The notes beneath the pieces were generated by a model, which worked only from the letters and a program-made list of their open reading frames with translations, had not been told where the DNA came from and did not search any database. From contig CAOKFD010000006.1 of NCBI GenBank assembly GCA_948467645.1, positions 7,362 to 71,361 of the forward strand: a stretch of DNA of 64,000 nucleotides. Direction: 5' to 3'. This document shows, piece by piece, positions 25,110 through 34,641 of this stretch. The stretch comes from Fimadaptatus sp948467645 (GTDB lineage Bacteria > Bacillota > Clostridia > Christensenellales > Aristaeellaceae). Positions within the stretch are counted from its first letter, which is position 1, and each line of letters begins with the position of its first letter. Made by a program: the position numbers and the translations under genes.

Positions 25110-27716
25110 GTGCAAGCAGCTTCCACCGGCAAGTCTTCAAAAAAGATCAAGCTGAGAAACAGCCTAATAATAGCCGTAGGAGTAATACTGTTTACGGTAC
25201 TTACGCTGTCCATGGGCGCATCCGAGATAAAGGATACCCAGCGGCTCATGACAAACACGATAGACACGCTCAAGAACCAGTGCATGAGCTTTGACAAACT
25301 GGTCACGGCCGACAAGATAAAGAGCATGTTCCGTTTGTCCGACACACTAATGGAACTGAGCCAGCATATCGAACACGACGCGTCGCTGGCCAGCGATTCA
25401 TATCTGGAGAGGTATGTCGATAATCTCCGGCTGGACGGCGTGGCCATTCTGGACGAAAACCTTGAGCTGTGCGCGTCCGGATATACGCGCAAGTTCCGCG
25501 GCACCGAGTGGCTGGGCGTTATGTCTCAGGATCTTATGCGCAGCATACTCGAAAACCCCAAGAAGGTATTCATGGAGCGCATATTTGCCGACGACGATTA
25601 CTACGACGTATGCGCACTGGGGCGGCGCGACAAAGCAGGCGTTATCATAGGCTTTTACAGGCAGGAGCTTGTTACCGTAAATACCCACACCAGCGATTTG
25701 GCCGACCTTATAAACGGGCTGCACCTTGAACACAGCGGCACTTACATCGTCGTAAACGAAGGTACGATTATCGCCTCCAGCGAAAGTCAGCTGCGCGGAC
25801 TTTCTGCGTCCGAAGCGATGATGGAGCTGTTCGACAACCTGCCCTATCGCGAGTCGCTCAATCTGCTTGCATATAATGGCCGGATCTATTTCGCCACGCG
25901 CACTATCTGCGATGATTACAAGATTTACGTATGCTTCCCGCTGCTTTCCGCGTTCAATGGCACGCTCACGGCGGCGATAGTATTCATCGCGCTGTACATC
26001 GCGTTCTGGCTGTTGTTGTTCGCGATACGCAACCGCAGCCTGCGCGACAGCAAGCAAAAGCTGCAGGAGACTAACGACCGCCTGCAGGAAAACATAAACA
26101 TACTGCACTCGCTGGAAGAAATCTACTTTACGATATTCTATGTGGACACCCGGCACGGCACTTATGAAAGCGTATACTTAGCGCCGTGGCTGTCCCCGAA
26201 TGTGCCGGTGCGCGGCGAGTACAACGACCTCAAATCATACCTTGTCACAAACCTCATACTGCCCGAATACAAAAAGACCATCGATTCGCGCATGGAGCTT
26301 AGCGCAATACGCGATTCGCTCAGCCGTGACAAGCTGACAGACGTGCGCCGCAGCTTCTACATCGACTATCAGGCCACACGCGGCGAATATGTAAACTGGT
26401 GCCGCGTAACTGTTACCGTCGTTGATTTCGACGATGCCGGCCATCCCGCGCACGTACTGGCCATGCTGCAGGACGTAAACGACGAAAAGGCCAAGGATGC
26501 CCAGTACCAGGCTAAGATACTCGCCGAGGCACAGACCGCAAAGCTGGCTAACATCGCAAAGACCAACTTTTTGCGCCGCATAAGCCACGACATACGCACG
26601 CCGATAAACGGCATACATGGCTACATCAACATGTCGGCGCGCTATCCATGCGATATGAATGTGCAGGCGTCCTGCCGCGAGAAGGCCGGTATCGCGCTCA
26701 CATCGCTGATGGAGCTGGTCAATAACGTGCTCGACATGAGTAAGCTCGAGGGCAGCGACATACAGTTGGACAACAAGCCGTTCGACATTGAGCAGATTTT
26801 GCACGACGTGGACGTAGTTATTAAGCCGCAGGCCACCGAGCACAACATAAGTTACATAGTCGAGCATGAGAACCTGGGCGAAAGCGCGCATCTGATGGGC
26901 AGTCCCCTGCACATACGGCGGGTGCTTCTCAATTTGGCCAGCAACTCGGTCAAATACGGCCGCAGCGGCGGCTACATACGCATAGGTTGTCGCGTGTCAA
27001 AGGTGGAGGGCGACGTTTCGACGTTCGAATTCACCTGCGTCGACGACGGCATAGGCATGGACGTGGAGTTCCAGAAGCACGTATTCGAGCCGTTCATGCA
27101 GGAAAGCGAGGACGCGCGCACGCGTTACAGCGGCAGCGGTCTGGGACTGGCGATAGTGAAAAAGCTGGTCGACGCGATGAACGGCACGATAACCTACGTA
27201 AGCGAAAAGGGCGTGGGCACCACGTTCACGGTGACTCTGCCGCTTACGATAGACCGCACGTACCGCGCGCCGGTTGTACCCGTGCGCAAATCCTCCGCGC
27301 CGCATCTGCTGACGGGACTAAATGTGCTGCTGGTCGAGGACAACGAGCTGAATATGGAAATATCCGAATTCCTACTGACCGAGATGAACGTAAACGTCAC
27401 CAAGGCGTGGAACGGTCGTGAGGCCGTGGATATATTCAGCGCGTCGGACGCAGGCTACTTCGACATAATACTGATGGACATAATGATGCCCGTCATGAAC
27501 GGCATAGACGCGTCGATAGCCATACGCGCCCTGCACCGCCCGGATGCAAAGACGGTAAAAATAATCGCGCTGTCGGCCAACGCATTTACCGATGATGTGC
27601 GCCGCAGTATAAGCGCCGGCATAAACGAGCATATCGCCAAGCCCATAGACACGCAGCAGCTCTTCTCGGTATTGGAAAAGTATACTGCGGGCAATCCCCA
27701 CCTGAGCAATAACTGA
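25110..27716 (+). CDS. Hybrid sensor histidine kinase (Cache - HisKA - HATPase - REC)
   Basis: 868 aa. GTG start chosen because GGGGAGGG lies just upstream; the frame is open further up without a ribosome site. A TM helix near 15-35, an extracytoplasmic Cache-like sensor (about 40-285) and a second TM near 290-315 come first. A PAS-like region follows, then HisKA FLRRISHDIRTPINGIHGY, HATPase (LNLASNSVKYGRSGG, VDDGIGMD, YSGSGLGLAIVKKLVDAMNG) and a C-terminal receiver (VLLVEDNELN, IILMDIMMPVMNG with the phospho-accepting Asp, ALSANAF, AKPID). There is no HPt domain in the chain. It is co-transcribed with the binding lipoprotein. A separate HPt gene lies about 6 kb downstream. Confidence 0.9.
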   Translation: MQAASTGKSSKKIKLRNSLIIAVGVILFTVLTLSMGASEIKDTQRLMTNTIDTLKNQCMSFDKLVTADKIKSMFRLSDTLMELSQHIEHDASLASDSYLERYVDNLRLDGVAILDENLELCASGYTRKFRGTEWLGVMSQDLMRSILENPKKVFMERIFADDDYYDVCALGRRDKAGVIIGFYRQELVTVNTHTSDLADLINGLHLEHSGTYIVVNEGTIIASSESQLRGLSASEAMMELFDNLPYRESLNLLAYNGRIYFATRTICDDYKIYVCFPLLSAFNGTLTAAIVFIALYIAFWLLLFAIRNRSLRDSKQKLQETNDRLQENINILHSLEEIYFTIFYVDTRHGTYESVYLAPWLSPNVPVRGEYNDLKSYLVTNLILPEYKKTIDSRMELSAIRDSLSRDKLTDVRRSFYIDYQATRGEYVNWCRVTVTVVDFDDAGHPAHVLAMLQDVNDEKAKDAQYQAKILAEAQTAKLANIAKTNFLRRISHDIRTPINGIHGYINMSARYPCDMNVQASCREKAGIALTSLMELVNNVLDMSKLEGSDIQLDNKPFDIEQILHDVDVVIKPQATEHNISYIVEHENLGESAHLMGSPLHIRRVLLNLASNSVKYGRSGGYIRIGCRVSKVEGDVSTFEFTCVDDGIGMDVEFQKHVFEPFMQESEDARTRYSGSGLGLAIVKKLVDAMNGTITYVSEKGVGTTFTVTLPLTIDRTYRAPVVPVRKSSAPHLLTGLNVLLVEDNELNMEISEFLLTEMNVNVTKAWNGREAVDIFSASDAGYFDIILMDIMMPVMNGIDASIAIRALHRPDAKTVKIIALSANAFTDDVRRSISAGINEHIAKPIDTQQLFSVLEKYTAGNPHLSNN

Positions 27717-27722
27717 CCATAC

Positions 27723-27758
27723 AAGCGCTGCCGCGAGCAATTGCGGCGGCGCTTTTTC
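27723..27758 (+). terminator. Terminator of the SBP-kinase operon
   Basis: AAGCGCTGCCGC pairs with GCGGCGGCGCTT (one G-T), followed by TTTTT. Confidence 0.85.
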
Positions 27759-27878
27759 TGGGCGCGGCGTATATCTCAGGCACATTTTGCGCCTTACATG
27801 GAAATTGCCCTTGGAAATATGGAAATTGTGGAATATAATTTATAGTAGGTTATTGTATGTATCATGACTTTCTTCTAC

Positions 27879-28041
27879 TAGAGTATGTCTCAAACGGAAC
27901 AATTCGCAGGTTCGAGTGGATTTTGCGTCAGTTCAAGGAAGAAATCCGACGGCTTAACAGCGCTAAGTCGAGCCTTGTGACGCAGAAACGGCGCAGCGAC
28001 GCCCGAAACTGCGTACTCAGGAATTTTTGAGACACACTCTA
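27879..28041 (+). repeat. MITE-like dispersed repeat, copy 2
   Basis: 163 bp. Ends TAGAGTATGTCTCAA and TTGAGACACACTCTA match as inverted repeats at 14 of 15 positions. Internal arms TGCGTCA/TGACGCA and TTCGCAG/CTGCG also pair, so the whole element can fold into one long imperfect hairpin. It is the best-preserved copy. It sits in the gene-free gap 27759-28378, which otherwise holds only the promoter at 28192. Confidence 0.85.
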
Positions 28042-28191
28042 GCTGCTTTTCGACTGTCTTAGTATCCGTTCCAATCGTTTCAAGCGCTTGCTTTCAAGCA
28101 AATCCCATTCGCAAGCCCCTGCGCCCTATAATTTTGTTTGCATGGTACACATTTTTCTGAGTTCGTTTATAATAGTTTATTGACCAATCTC

Positions 28192-28220
28192 TTGCAATTT
28201 AGTTCTAAAATGGCTATAAT
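28192..28220 (+). promoter_or_regulatory. Promoter of the second hybrid kinase
   Basis: TTGCAA (28192-28197), 17-nt spacer, TATAAT (28215-28220), about 150 nt before the start codon. Confidence 0.7.
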
Positions 28221-28378
28221 ACTATGCGGTTAGTTTTAAGTTCGATTATTCTTATCATGTATGCCGTTAAGATGCTCTCGATCGGCAGGAGGCGCTATTG
28301 ATTTGAGAGTGCATTTATTTGATTACGGAGATATGCCCATTATTATTTCTGCGATTAGAAAGGGACTTTCTTGCTGCC

Positions 28379-31312
28379 ATGAATACTTCTGACAACAAAC
28401 TAAAACGTCATATTATAATTAATGTCGCGTTGTTGCTGGCCGCAATATTCGCGATTATGATAATGTCCGTGCGCGAAAACCGTATGCGCCATATACAGCA
28501 GATAAGCGCGTACATCGATGTATTATCAAACCGAACCGCCATGCACGTAAGCGACGTGCTTCAGGACCGCGAGGAGGCGATTGATTCCATCGCGTACCTT
28601 TACGGTGATACGCTTACGTCGCGCGATCCCGATCTTCCGCGGCTGGCCGAGCTGGAAAGCTGCTCTAATTTCGACCGGATACGCTTTGTCGATAAACAGG
28701 GCATGACATATGCCAGCAATGGAGAAGCGGTCGATTGCTCCGACCGCGAATACTTTGAGCGCGGCATTCATGGCGAAAGCGGAATCTATACCTCGCTCAA
28801 ATCGCGCTTCGATGGCCAGCGGATGATTGGATTTTATTCGCCCGTGCGGTATGATGGCGAGATCTGCGGCGTGCTGCTGGGACTGCTCGATCAGGAAAGC
28901 ATTTCCAACATGCTAAAAACAGACCTGTACGGCAATTCGGCAGTTACGATGCTGATAACCACAGATGGATGCATAATCGGCCAGTACAAATCGCACACCG
29001 ACCTTATATACGATACGGTATCCGAGATACTGCCCTATTTCAGCGAAGATCAGCACGAAGCCATACTTGCTGCCATCGCCAACCGCGATGAGAAGCTTAG
29101 CGTTACCTTTACCGGCAAAAGCGGCGATTCGGTGGGCGAAATCGTGCCCATTGAGGACTCGGACTGGTCGCTTCTGCAACTGTTCCCGTCCGCAACGACG
29201 CACGAGATCATATCCAGCGTCATCCACGACGAGTACTTTGCGATGTCGCTGCTGGTTTTAGTGCTGCTGTACTTCGGATTGCAATTTTTGTACCTGATGC
29301 GCAAACGCGCGGCGGCAATGCGCGACGAGAACAACCGCAGGCGCATGATCTCGCTGCTGCAAAGCGTCGCCGACGACTACCTGTGCCTTATCAATGTGAA
29401 CCTGAACACCGAACAGGAGGAACCGTTTCATCTGCGTTACGACGGCAGTATGAGCGACTGGGCCGTCGGAAATCATGACTACACACATTGCATCGAAAGC
29501 TATGCCGACAAGTTCATAAGCCCCCACGACAAACAGCGTTTTATAGACGCAGTTCAACTGCCCAAGCTGAAGGAGCTGTTCCGGACTCAAAAGGACTTCT
29601 ATATAGAATACGACGCGATAATAGGCGGCGAGGAGCTCAGGCTGCAGGACAAGTTCACGATAGACCGCTCCAATCCCCGCGAGGAGCATCTGCACATAGG
29701 CATACGCGACATAACCGCCGTGACGAAAGAGCGCATACGCTCGCAGACCAGCATGGAGCTGATCGTATCGGCCGCCAGTACCGTGTATCCATTCATAATC
29801 GAGGAAAACCTGACCCGCGACCATGTGAAAACGATATACAATAAGGGACTGGTCAAGCCCGGCACGTTTATCAGCTCCACCATGGGAACCATGTTCGAGG
29901 ATTTGAAGTCCACAGTCCCGATTGATGAGGACTACAACAAGCTGTATTCCGCGATGAACCGTCAGGCACAGCTGGACGCATACGAGCGCGGCGAACGCGA
30001 CATACGCGTGCGTGTGCGCCAGCTTGGAGACGACGGCCAGCTCCACTGGATGGAGACGCGCAATGTACTGATGCAGAACTCCGCGGGCGACATATACAGC
30101 GTGTCCATGACGCGCTGCATAGACGACGACGTGAACAAGACGCTGGAGCTGAAGCGCGCCAAGGACGCCGCCGAGAGCGCGAACAAGGCCAAGAGTTCGT
30201 TCCTGTTCAATATGTCACACGACATACGCACGCCGCTAAATGCGATAATAGGCTTTTCCGCAATGGCGACGCGGCATATGGACGACAGTGCCAAGCTGAA
30301 CGACTGCCTCAAAAAGATTAGCCTGTCCGGCGAGCACCTGCTGAAGCTGATCAACAACATGCTCGATCTGGCGCGCATAGAGAGCGGCAAGATAACGCTG
30401 GATATACAGGCGCATGACGTGATGGAGTCGCTCAGCAGCTTGGAGTGCATATTCGCGGCCGATATGAGCAAGAAGAACATGAACTTCCAGATCATACACG
30501 ATCTGCACGACAGCATAGCGTTTTACGACGTGCTGAAGATGCACCAGATTGAGCTGAACATAATCGGCAACGCCATAAAGTACACGCCCGAGGGCGGCAG
30601 CATAGTTTACACGGTAAGGCAGACCGCCTCGGAGGACGGCTATGCCACGTATGAATGCTCGTGCAAGGACAACGGTCTGGGCATGAGCAAAGAGTTCCTT
30701 GCAAAGGTATTCGACGCGTTTGAGCGCGAAACCACCAGCAAAACCAGCAATATAGAAGGCCCGGGACTGGGCCTTGCGATAACCAAACGCCTGGTCGATG
30801 CTATGGGCGGCACGATTTCCTGCCGCAGCGAGCTGGGCAAGGGCACCGAGTTCATATGCCGCTTCAAGTTCAGGATAGGTTCCAAGACGGATTTGCCGAA
30901 CGAACAGGCGGATGACGGCGCGGCGCTGGACGTACACGGCAAGCGCGTGCTGCTGGTCGAGGACAACGAGCTTAACCGCGAAATATCGCATGAGCTGCTC
31001 ACAAGCGAGGGATTCGAGGTCGAGGAGGCCGACGACGGCGACGTTGCGATCGAAAAGGTCAAAAACTCCGCACCCGGCTACTTCGATCTGGTGCTGATGG
31101 ACGTACAGATGCCGCGCATGAACGGCTACGACGCGGCCCGGGCGATACGCGCGTTGGACGACAAGGCGCTAGCCCAGATACCCATAATCGCGGTCACGGC
31201 CAACGCGTTTGAGGAAGATCGCCGCGCCGCGATTTCGGCGGGCATGAACGGTCACATTGCAAAGCCGATCGATGTACGCGCCCTGCGCACGCAGTTGGCT
31301 AACTTCGTGTGA
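28379..31312 (+). CDS. Second hybrid sensor histidine kinase (Cache - HisKA - HATPase - REC)
   Basis: 977 aa from the ATG at 28379. The frame is open upstream and the nearest ribosome-like site (AAAGGGA) is 12 nt or more away, so the start is the least certain part; the chosen ATG gives a normal basic lead and TM helix. The order is TM (12-32), Cache-like sensor (about 40-285), TM (about 295-315), PAS-like segments, HisKA FLFNMSHDIRTPLNAIIGF, HATPase (NIIGNAIKYTPEGG, CKDNGLGMS, GPGLGLAITKRLV) and receiver (VLLVEDNELN, VLMDVQMPRMNG, VTANAF, AKPID). Architecture and motifs closely parallel the kinase at 25110, so the two look like diverged duplicates with different sensor domains. No HPt in the chain. 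Confidence 0.9.
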   Translation: MNTSDNKLKRHIIINVALLLAAIFAIMIMSVRENRMRHIQQISAYIDVLSNRTAMHVSDVLQDREEAIDSIAYLYGDTLTSRDPDLPRLAELESCSNFDRIRFVDKQGMTYASNGEAVDCSDREYFERGIHGESGIYTSLKSRFDGQRMIGFYSPVRYDGEICGVLLGLLDQESISNMLKTDLYGNSAVTMLITTDGCIIGQYKSHTDLIYDTVSEILPYFSEDQHEAILAAIANRDEKLSVTFTGKSGDSVGEIVPIEDSDWSLLQLFPSATTHEIISSVIHDEYFAMSLLVLVLLYFGLQFLYLMRKRAAAMRDENNRRRMISLLQSVADDYLCLINVNLNTEQEEPFHLRYDGSMSDWAVGNHDYTHCIESYADKFISPHDKQRFIDAVQLPKLKELFRTQKDFYIEYDAIIGGEELRLQDKFTIDRSNPREEHLHIGIRDITAVTKERIRSQTSMELIVSAASTVYPFIIEENLTRDHVKTIYNKGLVKPGTFISSTMGTMFEDLKSTVPIDEDYNKLYSAMNRQAQLDAYERGERDIRVRVRQLGDDGQLHWMETRNVLMQNSAGDIYSVSMTRCIDDDVNKTLELKRAKDAAESANKAKSSFLFNMSHDIRTPLNAIIGFSAMATRHMDDSAKLNDCLKKISLSGEHLLKLINNMLDLARIESGKITLDIQAHDVMESLSSLECIFAADMSKKNMNFQIIHDLHDSIAFYDVLKMHQIELNIIGNAIKYTPEGGSIVYTVRQTASEDGYATYECSCKDNGLGMSKEFLAKVFDAFERETTSKTSNIEGPGLGLAITKRLVDAMGGTISCRSELGKGTEFICRFKFRIGSKTDLPNEQADDGAALDVHGKRVLLVEDNELNREISHELLTSEGFEVEEADDGDVAIEKVKNSAPGYFDLVLMDVQMPRMNGYDAARAIRALDDKALAQIPIIAVTANAFEEDRRAAISAGMNGHIAKPIDVRALRTQLANFV

Positions 31313-31697
31313 GTGTACGCTCCCCTGCCCTGCCTGAATAGTCAGATACGCCCGCCGCATGGCTTTGATCGTGCGGCGGGCCTGCTTCGTCCTTTACGGT
31401 TTTCTGGGGGGCTAAAGCATCTCATTTCTTCGCCATGTATAGAAATTACAGTAAATGATGCAGCTGAGTCTGTTCCACGCAAACTTGTGGCATTGCCTAT
31501 GTTCGAATCGCTTTCTGTGAAGAACATTGTTTTGCGCCTCAAAGGAATTGACTTCAATCATCGCGATAAGTAAGCAAACAACGTCGCAGCACCTGGGACT
31601 TTTCGTTTAACACTATGCCAACGCCCTATAAACAGCCAACAGCAAAGCGCCTGCGCTCCATCTTTCGGAACGCAGACGCTTTGCCTTGATTTATCTG
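31313..31697 (+). other. Convergent gene-free region with two terminators
   Basis: Plus-strand terminator at 31350-31386: GCCCGCCGCA/TGCGGCGGGC, then CTGCTTCGTCCTTT. Minus-strand hairpin for the GGDEF gene at 31644-31682: AAAGCG-CTGCG pairing, poor T run. An open plus-strand stretch around 31440-31573 (ending GIDFNHRDK) could be the tail of a lost gene, but it has no start or homology I can recognise. Confidence 0.5.
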
Positions 31698-33692
31698 TTA
31701 TGCCTTTGTCGTGTTGGCTGCGGAATCTGATTCATCCGCGGCGTCTTTCTTGTTACGCCCGTGCAGGTACATATCCGCGTCGTACCTGATCTGCGGAATC
31801 TTATCCGCCGCCGAACGCAGACAATCGAGTATCAGCGGGTTAAACGCGCCGCATTCGCCGTTCAGTATCATCTGAACCGCCGTCTCGTGTGAGAACGCCT
31901 TTTTATACGAGCGCTCGCTGACCAGTGCGTCGTACACGTCAGCCAGCGCCACTATCTGAGCCGATATTGGTATCTGCTCGCCCACCAGCCCGTCCGGATA
32001 GCCGTGCCCGTCGTAGCGCTCGTGGTGCCAGCGGCATATCGCGTACGCCGTGCGCACCAGCGGCTCGTCACCATAGCCCTCGATCTTGTCCAGCATCTCG
32101 GAACCGATGGTCGTGTGCGTCTTCATTATCTCAAATTCTTCTTTAGTCAGGCGGCCGGGCTTATTCAGTATCTCCTCGGGTATGGCGATCTTGCCTATGT
32201 CGTGCAGCGCAGAGGCCGTCACGATCAGGTCGCGCTTGGCCGCGTCGAGATGATACATGTCGGTCTTTTGCAGCAGTTCGGACAGCAACAGCTCGGTTAG
32301 CTGCTTCATATGCAACACATGCAGACCGCTCTCGGTGTTTCTAAATTCGACAATATGGCTAAGTATATCGATCAGCATATTGTCGTTCTTTTCCTTTTCG
32401 ACGATCTGTTTCGTGACCATCGATACAAGCCGACGCTGCTTGGCGTACAGCTTTATCGCGTTGACCACGCGCCGGTATACTATCTTCGCGTCGAATGGGC
32501 GGCTTATGTAGTCGGTAACGCCCAGCTCGTAAGCCTGACGGATTACGTCGTCGGAATCGGCGCTGGAGATCATGATTATCGGTATGTCATCGATCAGCCC
32601 CTGCCGCGCCATTTCGCCCAGCACCGCGAAGCCGTTCATTACGGGCATGACTATATCCAGCAGTATTACGCTTATGCCGGTTCGGTATTTCTGGAGCAGC
32701 TGCATACACTCGCGGCCGTTTTCGGCTTCCAGTATTTCGTACTCATTGCCCAGTATTTCGGTCAGGATTGCGCGGTTCATCTCCGCGTCGTCCACGATCA
32801 GCACCTTCTGCTTGGGGACTTCTTCCTCAGCCTGCTCGTTTTCGTGCTCCATGACGACGGTGTTCTTGCGCGTCTTGGCGCGATACATCAGCCGGTCGGC
32901 GCGCTCCAGCGCGGATGAGATCGGCTCGTCGTGCGCAATCGTGGCGCCTATCGACACGGATACCTGCATGTTGGGATAGCCGGGAATCAGCGAATCGTGT
33001 ATCTGCGAGCATATTAATTGCAGCTTTCTCTGTAACACTAGCTCGGGGATATTGGGCATTACTATCAAGAATTCGTCGCCGCCGTATCTGACCAGCGTGT
33101 CAGACTTGCGTATGTTCTGCTGCGCAACCTTAGCAAACATCTCCAGCGCCAAATCACCCGCTTGGTGGCCGAACGCATCGTTGTACAGCTTAAAGTCGTC
33201 CAGATCGACGACCACTACGCCCGCATCCATCACGCTGTTTTTCAGCATATCCTCGTAATACCGCCGGTTGTAGGCGGGACGCGCTACCGGGTCGATATAC
33301 AGCCGGTCGCGGTACGGGCTGAGCTTATCGCGGGTGCACGAATTATTGTATGGCTCGTTAGGCACTTCGTCGTCCAGCTTTTGAACCAGCTCCAGCACGT
33401 ATCCCTTGCCATCGATTTCGAGATACTTGGCCGTCACCTGGTATGCTGACTTGTCGGCAAATTCCAGCTTGGTCTTTTTGCCGCGGCAATCGTATGCCTC
33501 GCACACGGCACAATTTTCGCATGGATGCTGTTTCCACCGTTCGTTCTTCATCGGGCATGGATCGTCGCCGGGCAGCGCCGCGTCGCGCTCCCGCTCTACC
33601 CTGCATATAGATTCGGAATCAATCAGTCTGGCGATTGTAAACAGACTTTTGTACAGTTTAAGTTCGGGTTCAAACTGATCCATAGACATCAT
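31698..33692 (-). CDS. Cyclic-di-GMP enzyme with GGDEF, REC and HD-GYP domains
   Basis: 664 aa. Residues 1-125 form an input region with a cysteine cluster (CPMKNERWKQHPCENCAVCE, then YDCRGKK), suggesting metal or iron-sulfur binding. Then a GGDEF domain (about 135-285) with an intact RYGGDEFLIV active site for making c-di-GMP. Next a receiver (about 298-415; VLIVDDAEMN, VILLDIVMPVMNG, SRPFD). Last an HD-GYP phosphodiesterase (about 440-625) with HDIGKIAIPEEIL and HHERYDGHGYPDGL, intact for degrading it. Making and breaking activities thus share one chain with a phosphorylation switch between them. It is the likely output of the phosphorelay encoded around it. Three nearby ATGs could start translation; AAAGGA is upstream. 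Confidence 0.9.
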   Translation of the reverse strand: MMSMDQFEPELKLYKSLFTIARLIDSESICRVERERDAALPGDDPCPMKNERWKQHPCENCAVCEAYDCRGKKTKLEFADKSAYQVTAKYLEIDGKGYVLELVQKLDDEVPNEPYNNSCTRDKLSPYRDRLYIDPVARPAYNRRYYEDMLKNSVMDAGVVVVDLDDFKLYNDAFGHQAGDLALEMFAKVAQQNIRKSDTLVRYGGDEFLIVMPNIPELVLQRKLQLICSQIHDSLIPGYPNMQVSVSIGATIAHDEPISSALERADRLMYRAKTRKNTVVMEHENEQAEEEVPKQKVLIVDDAEMNRAILTEILGNEYEILEAENGRECMQLLQKYRTGISVILLDIVMPVMNGFAVLGEMARQGLIDDIPIIMISSADSDDVIRQAYELGVTDYISRPFDAKIVYRRVVNAIKLYAKQRRLVSMVTKQIVEKEKNDNMLIDILSHIVEFRNTESGLHVLHMKQLTELLLSELLQKTDMYHLDAAKRDLIVTASALHDIGKIAIPEEILNKPGRLTKEEFEIMKTHTTIGSEMLDKIEGYGDEPLVRTAYAICRWHHERYDGHGYPDGLVGEQIPISAQIVALADVYDALVSERSYKKAFSHETAVQMILNGECGAFNPLILDCLRSAADKIPQIRYDADMYLHGRNKKDAADESDSAANTTKA

Positions 33693-33822
33693 AAGTCGTA
33701 TCCATTCCTTTATCGCTTACGCCGCGGCAAATGCAGCCGCTCAAATGCGTTCAAGTCTGATTTGCCAATCTTTTCTCACACTCTATTCTACCATATTATA
33801 TCAAAAAAGTCCATGGATTTTG

Positions 33823-33864
33823 GGAAAAGCACTTTACTTTTTAGGAAAAGCACTTTACTTTTTT
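33823..33864 (+). repeat. 21-bp tandem direct repeat in the HPt promoter
   Basis: GGAAAAGCACTTTACTTTTT with one further base, present twice back to back at 33823-33843 and 33844-33864 (only the last base differs). The 21-bp period equals two helical turns, and the second copy contains the -35 box. Confidence 0.8.
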
Positions 33865-33882
33865 CCATTTATCCGCTATACT
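33854..33882 (+). promoter_or_regulatory. Promoter of the HPt gene
   Basis: TTTACT (33854-33859), 17-nt spacer, TATACT (33877-33882). The weak -35 lies inside the tandem repeat, suggesting activator control. Confidence 0.6.
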
Positions 33883-33926
33883 ATATACATACTGTGCTGC
33901 TTGGCATATTAGGAGAGATAGTCAAT

Positions 33927-34277
33927 ATGACGCTAGAAAGCTTTTACAATACAATTGGCGGCGATTACAAAAAGACGGTCGAAAGGCTTTATAACGAAGC
34001 CCTGCTGCGCAAGTTTGTAATGAAGTACCGCGGCGACGGCACTTTTGCACAGCTCAAGGAAGCTCACGACTCCAAGAATTGGGAGGAAGCGTTCCGCGCG
34101 GCGCACACGCTCAATGGTCTGGCGCTGAATCTGGGCTTCAACCAGCTTAACAAGAGCGCATCGGCACTGACCGAGCATCTGCGCGGCGGCAAACCGCTCA
34201 CCGACGAGTCGCTTTATAATGCGGTTGAGCGCGATCACATGCTGGTCATCAATTCGATTGACGAGCTGGACGCGTAA
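33927..34277 (+). CDS. Stand-alone HPt phosphotransfer protein
   Basis: 116 aa, ATG 9 nt after AGGAGAG. The four-helix HPt motif is clear: WEEAFRAAHTLNGLALNLGF, with the phospho-accepting His in AAHTLNG near residue 61. HPt proteins carry phosphate from the receiver of a hybrid kinase to the receiver of an output protein. Both hybrid kinases nearby lack an HPt domain and the adjacent divergent gene encodes a GGDEF-REC-HD-GYP protein. This small protein is therefore the obvious link between them (context inference). Confidence 0.85.
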   Translation: MTLESFYNTIGGDYKKTVERLYNEALLRKFVMKYRGDGTFAQLKEAHDSKNWEEAFRAAHTLNGLALNLGFNQLNKSASALTEHLRGGKPLTDESLYNAVERDHMLVINSIDELDA

Positions 34278-34313
34278 CAGACGCGCTGCTGTTTTCAGGC
34301 ATTGTAATATTTT

Positions 34314-34339
34314 AAGGCTGCTTAATCAAGCGGCCTTTT
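34314..34339 (+). terminator. Terminator of the HPt gene
   Basis: AAGGC-GCTT, 4-nt loop, AAGC-GCCTTTTG. Confidence 0.8.
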
Positions 34340-34484
34340 GTTGTATCTGGCTTTCGGCAATGTGAATGTCTGTATATCCCATTTTGCGCGGCTTGAAAAG
34401 AAATTTCATGCTGGCTTGCGAGTTTCAGGCTGAAGCATCGGAAGTCAGGTATCATCGCAAAGAACAACCTGCGGACAGTTGCCT

Positions 34485-34500
34485 TAGAGTATGTCTCAAG
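34485..34500 (+). repeat. Solo left end of the MITE-like repeat
   Basis: TAGAGTATGTCTCAAG equals the left end of copy 2 over 15 bases. The following sequence does not match the element, so only the end remains. The rest of the gap 34340-34641 holds only the promoter below. Confidence 0.6.
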
Positions 34501-34576
34501 CGATTCCACATTGTACGTTTGTAAGCGCATCATATATATTTCTTATCTGCATTTCGCATGTACCGCCTGCAGGCGC

Positions 34577-34604
34577 TTGCAATCGGTGCGATTGCTGGTA
34601 TAAT
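34577..34604 (+). promoter_or_regulatory. Promoter of the HD-domain gene
   Basis: TTGCAA (34577-34582), 16-nt spacer, TATAAT (34599-34604). Confidence 0.6.
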
Positions 34605-34641
34605 ATTGTGTATAGACGGACAAAAAAGGAGAATTTGCGCC

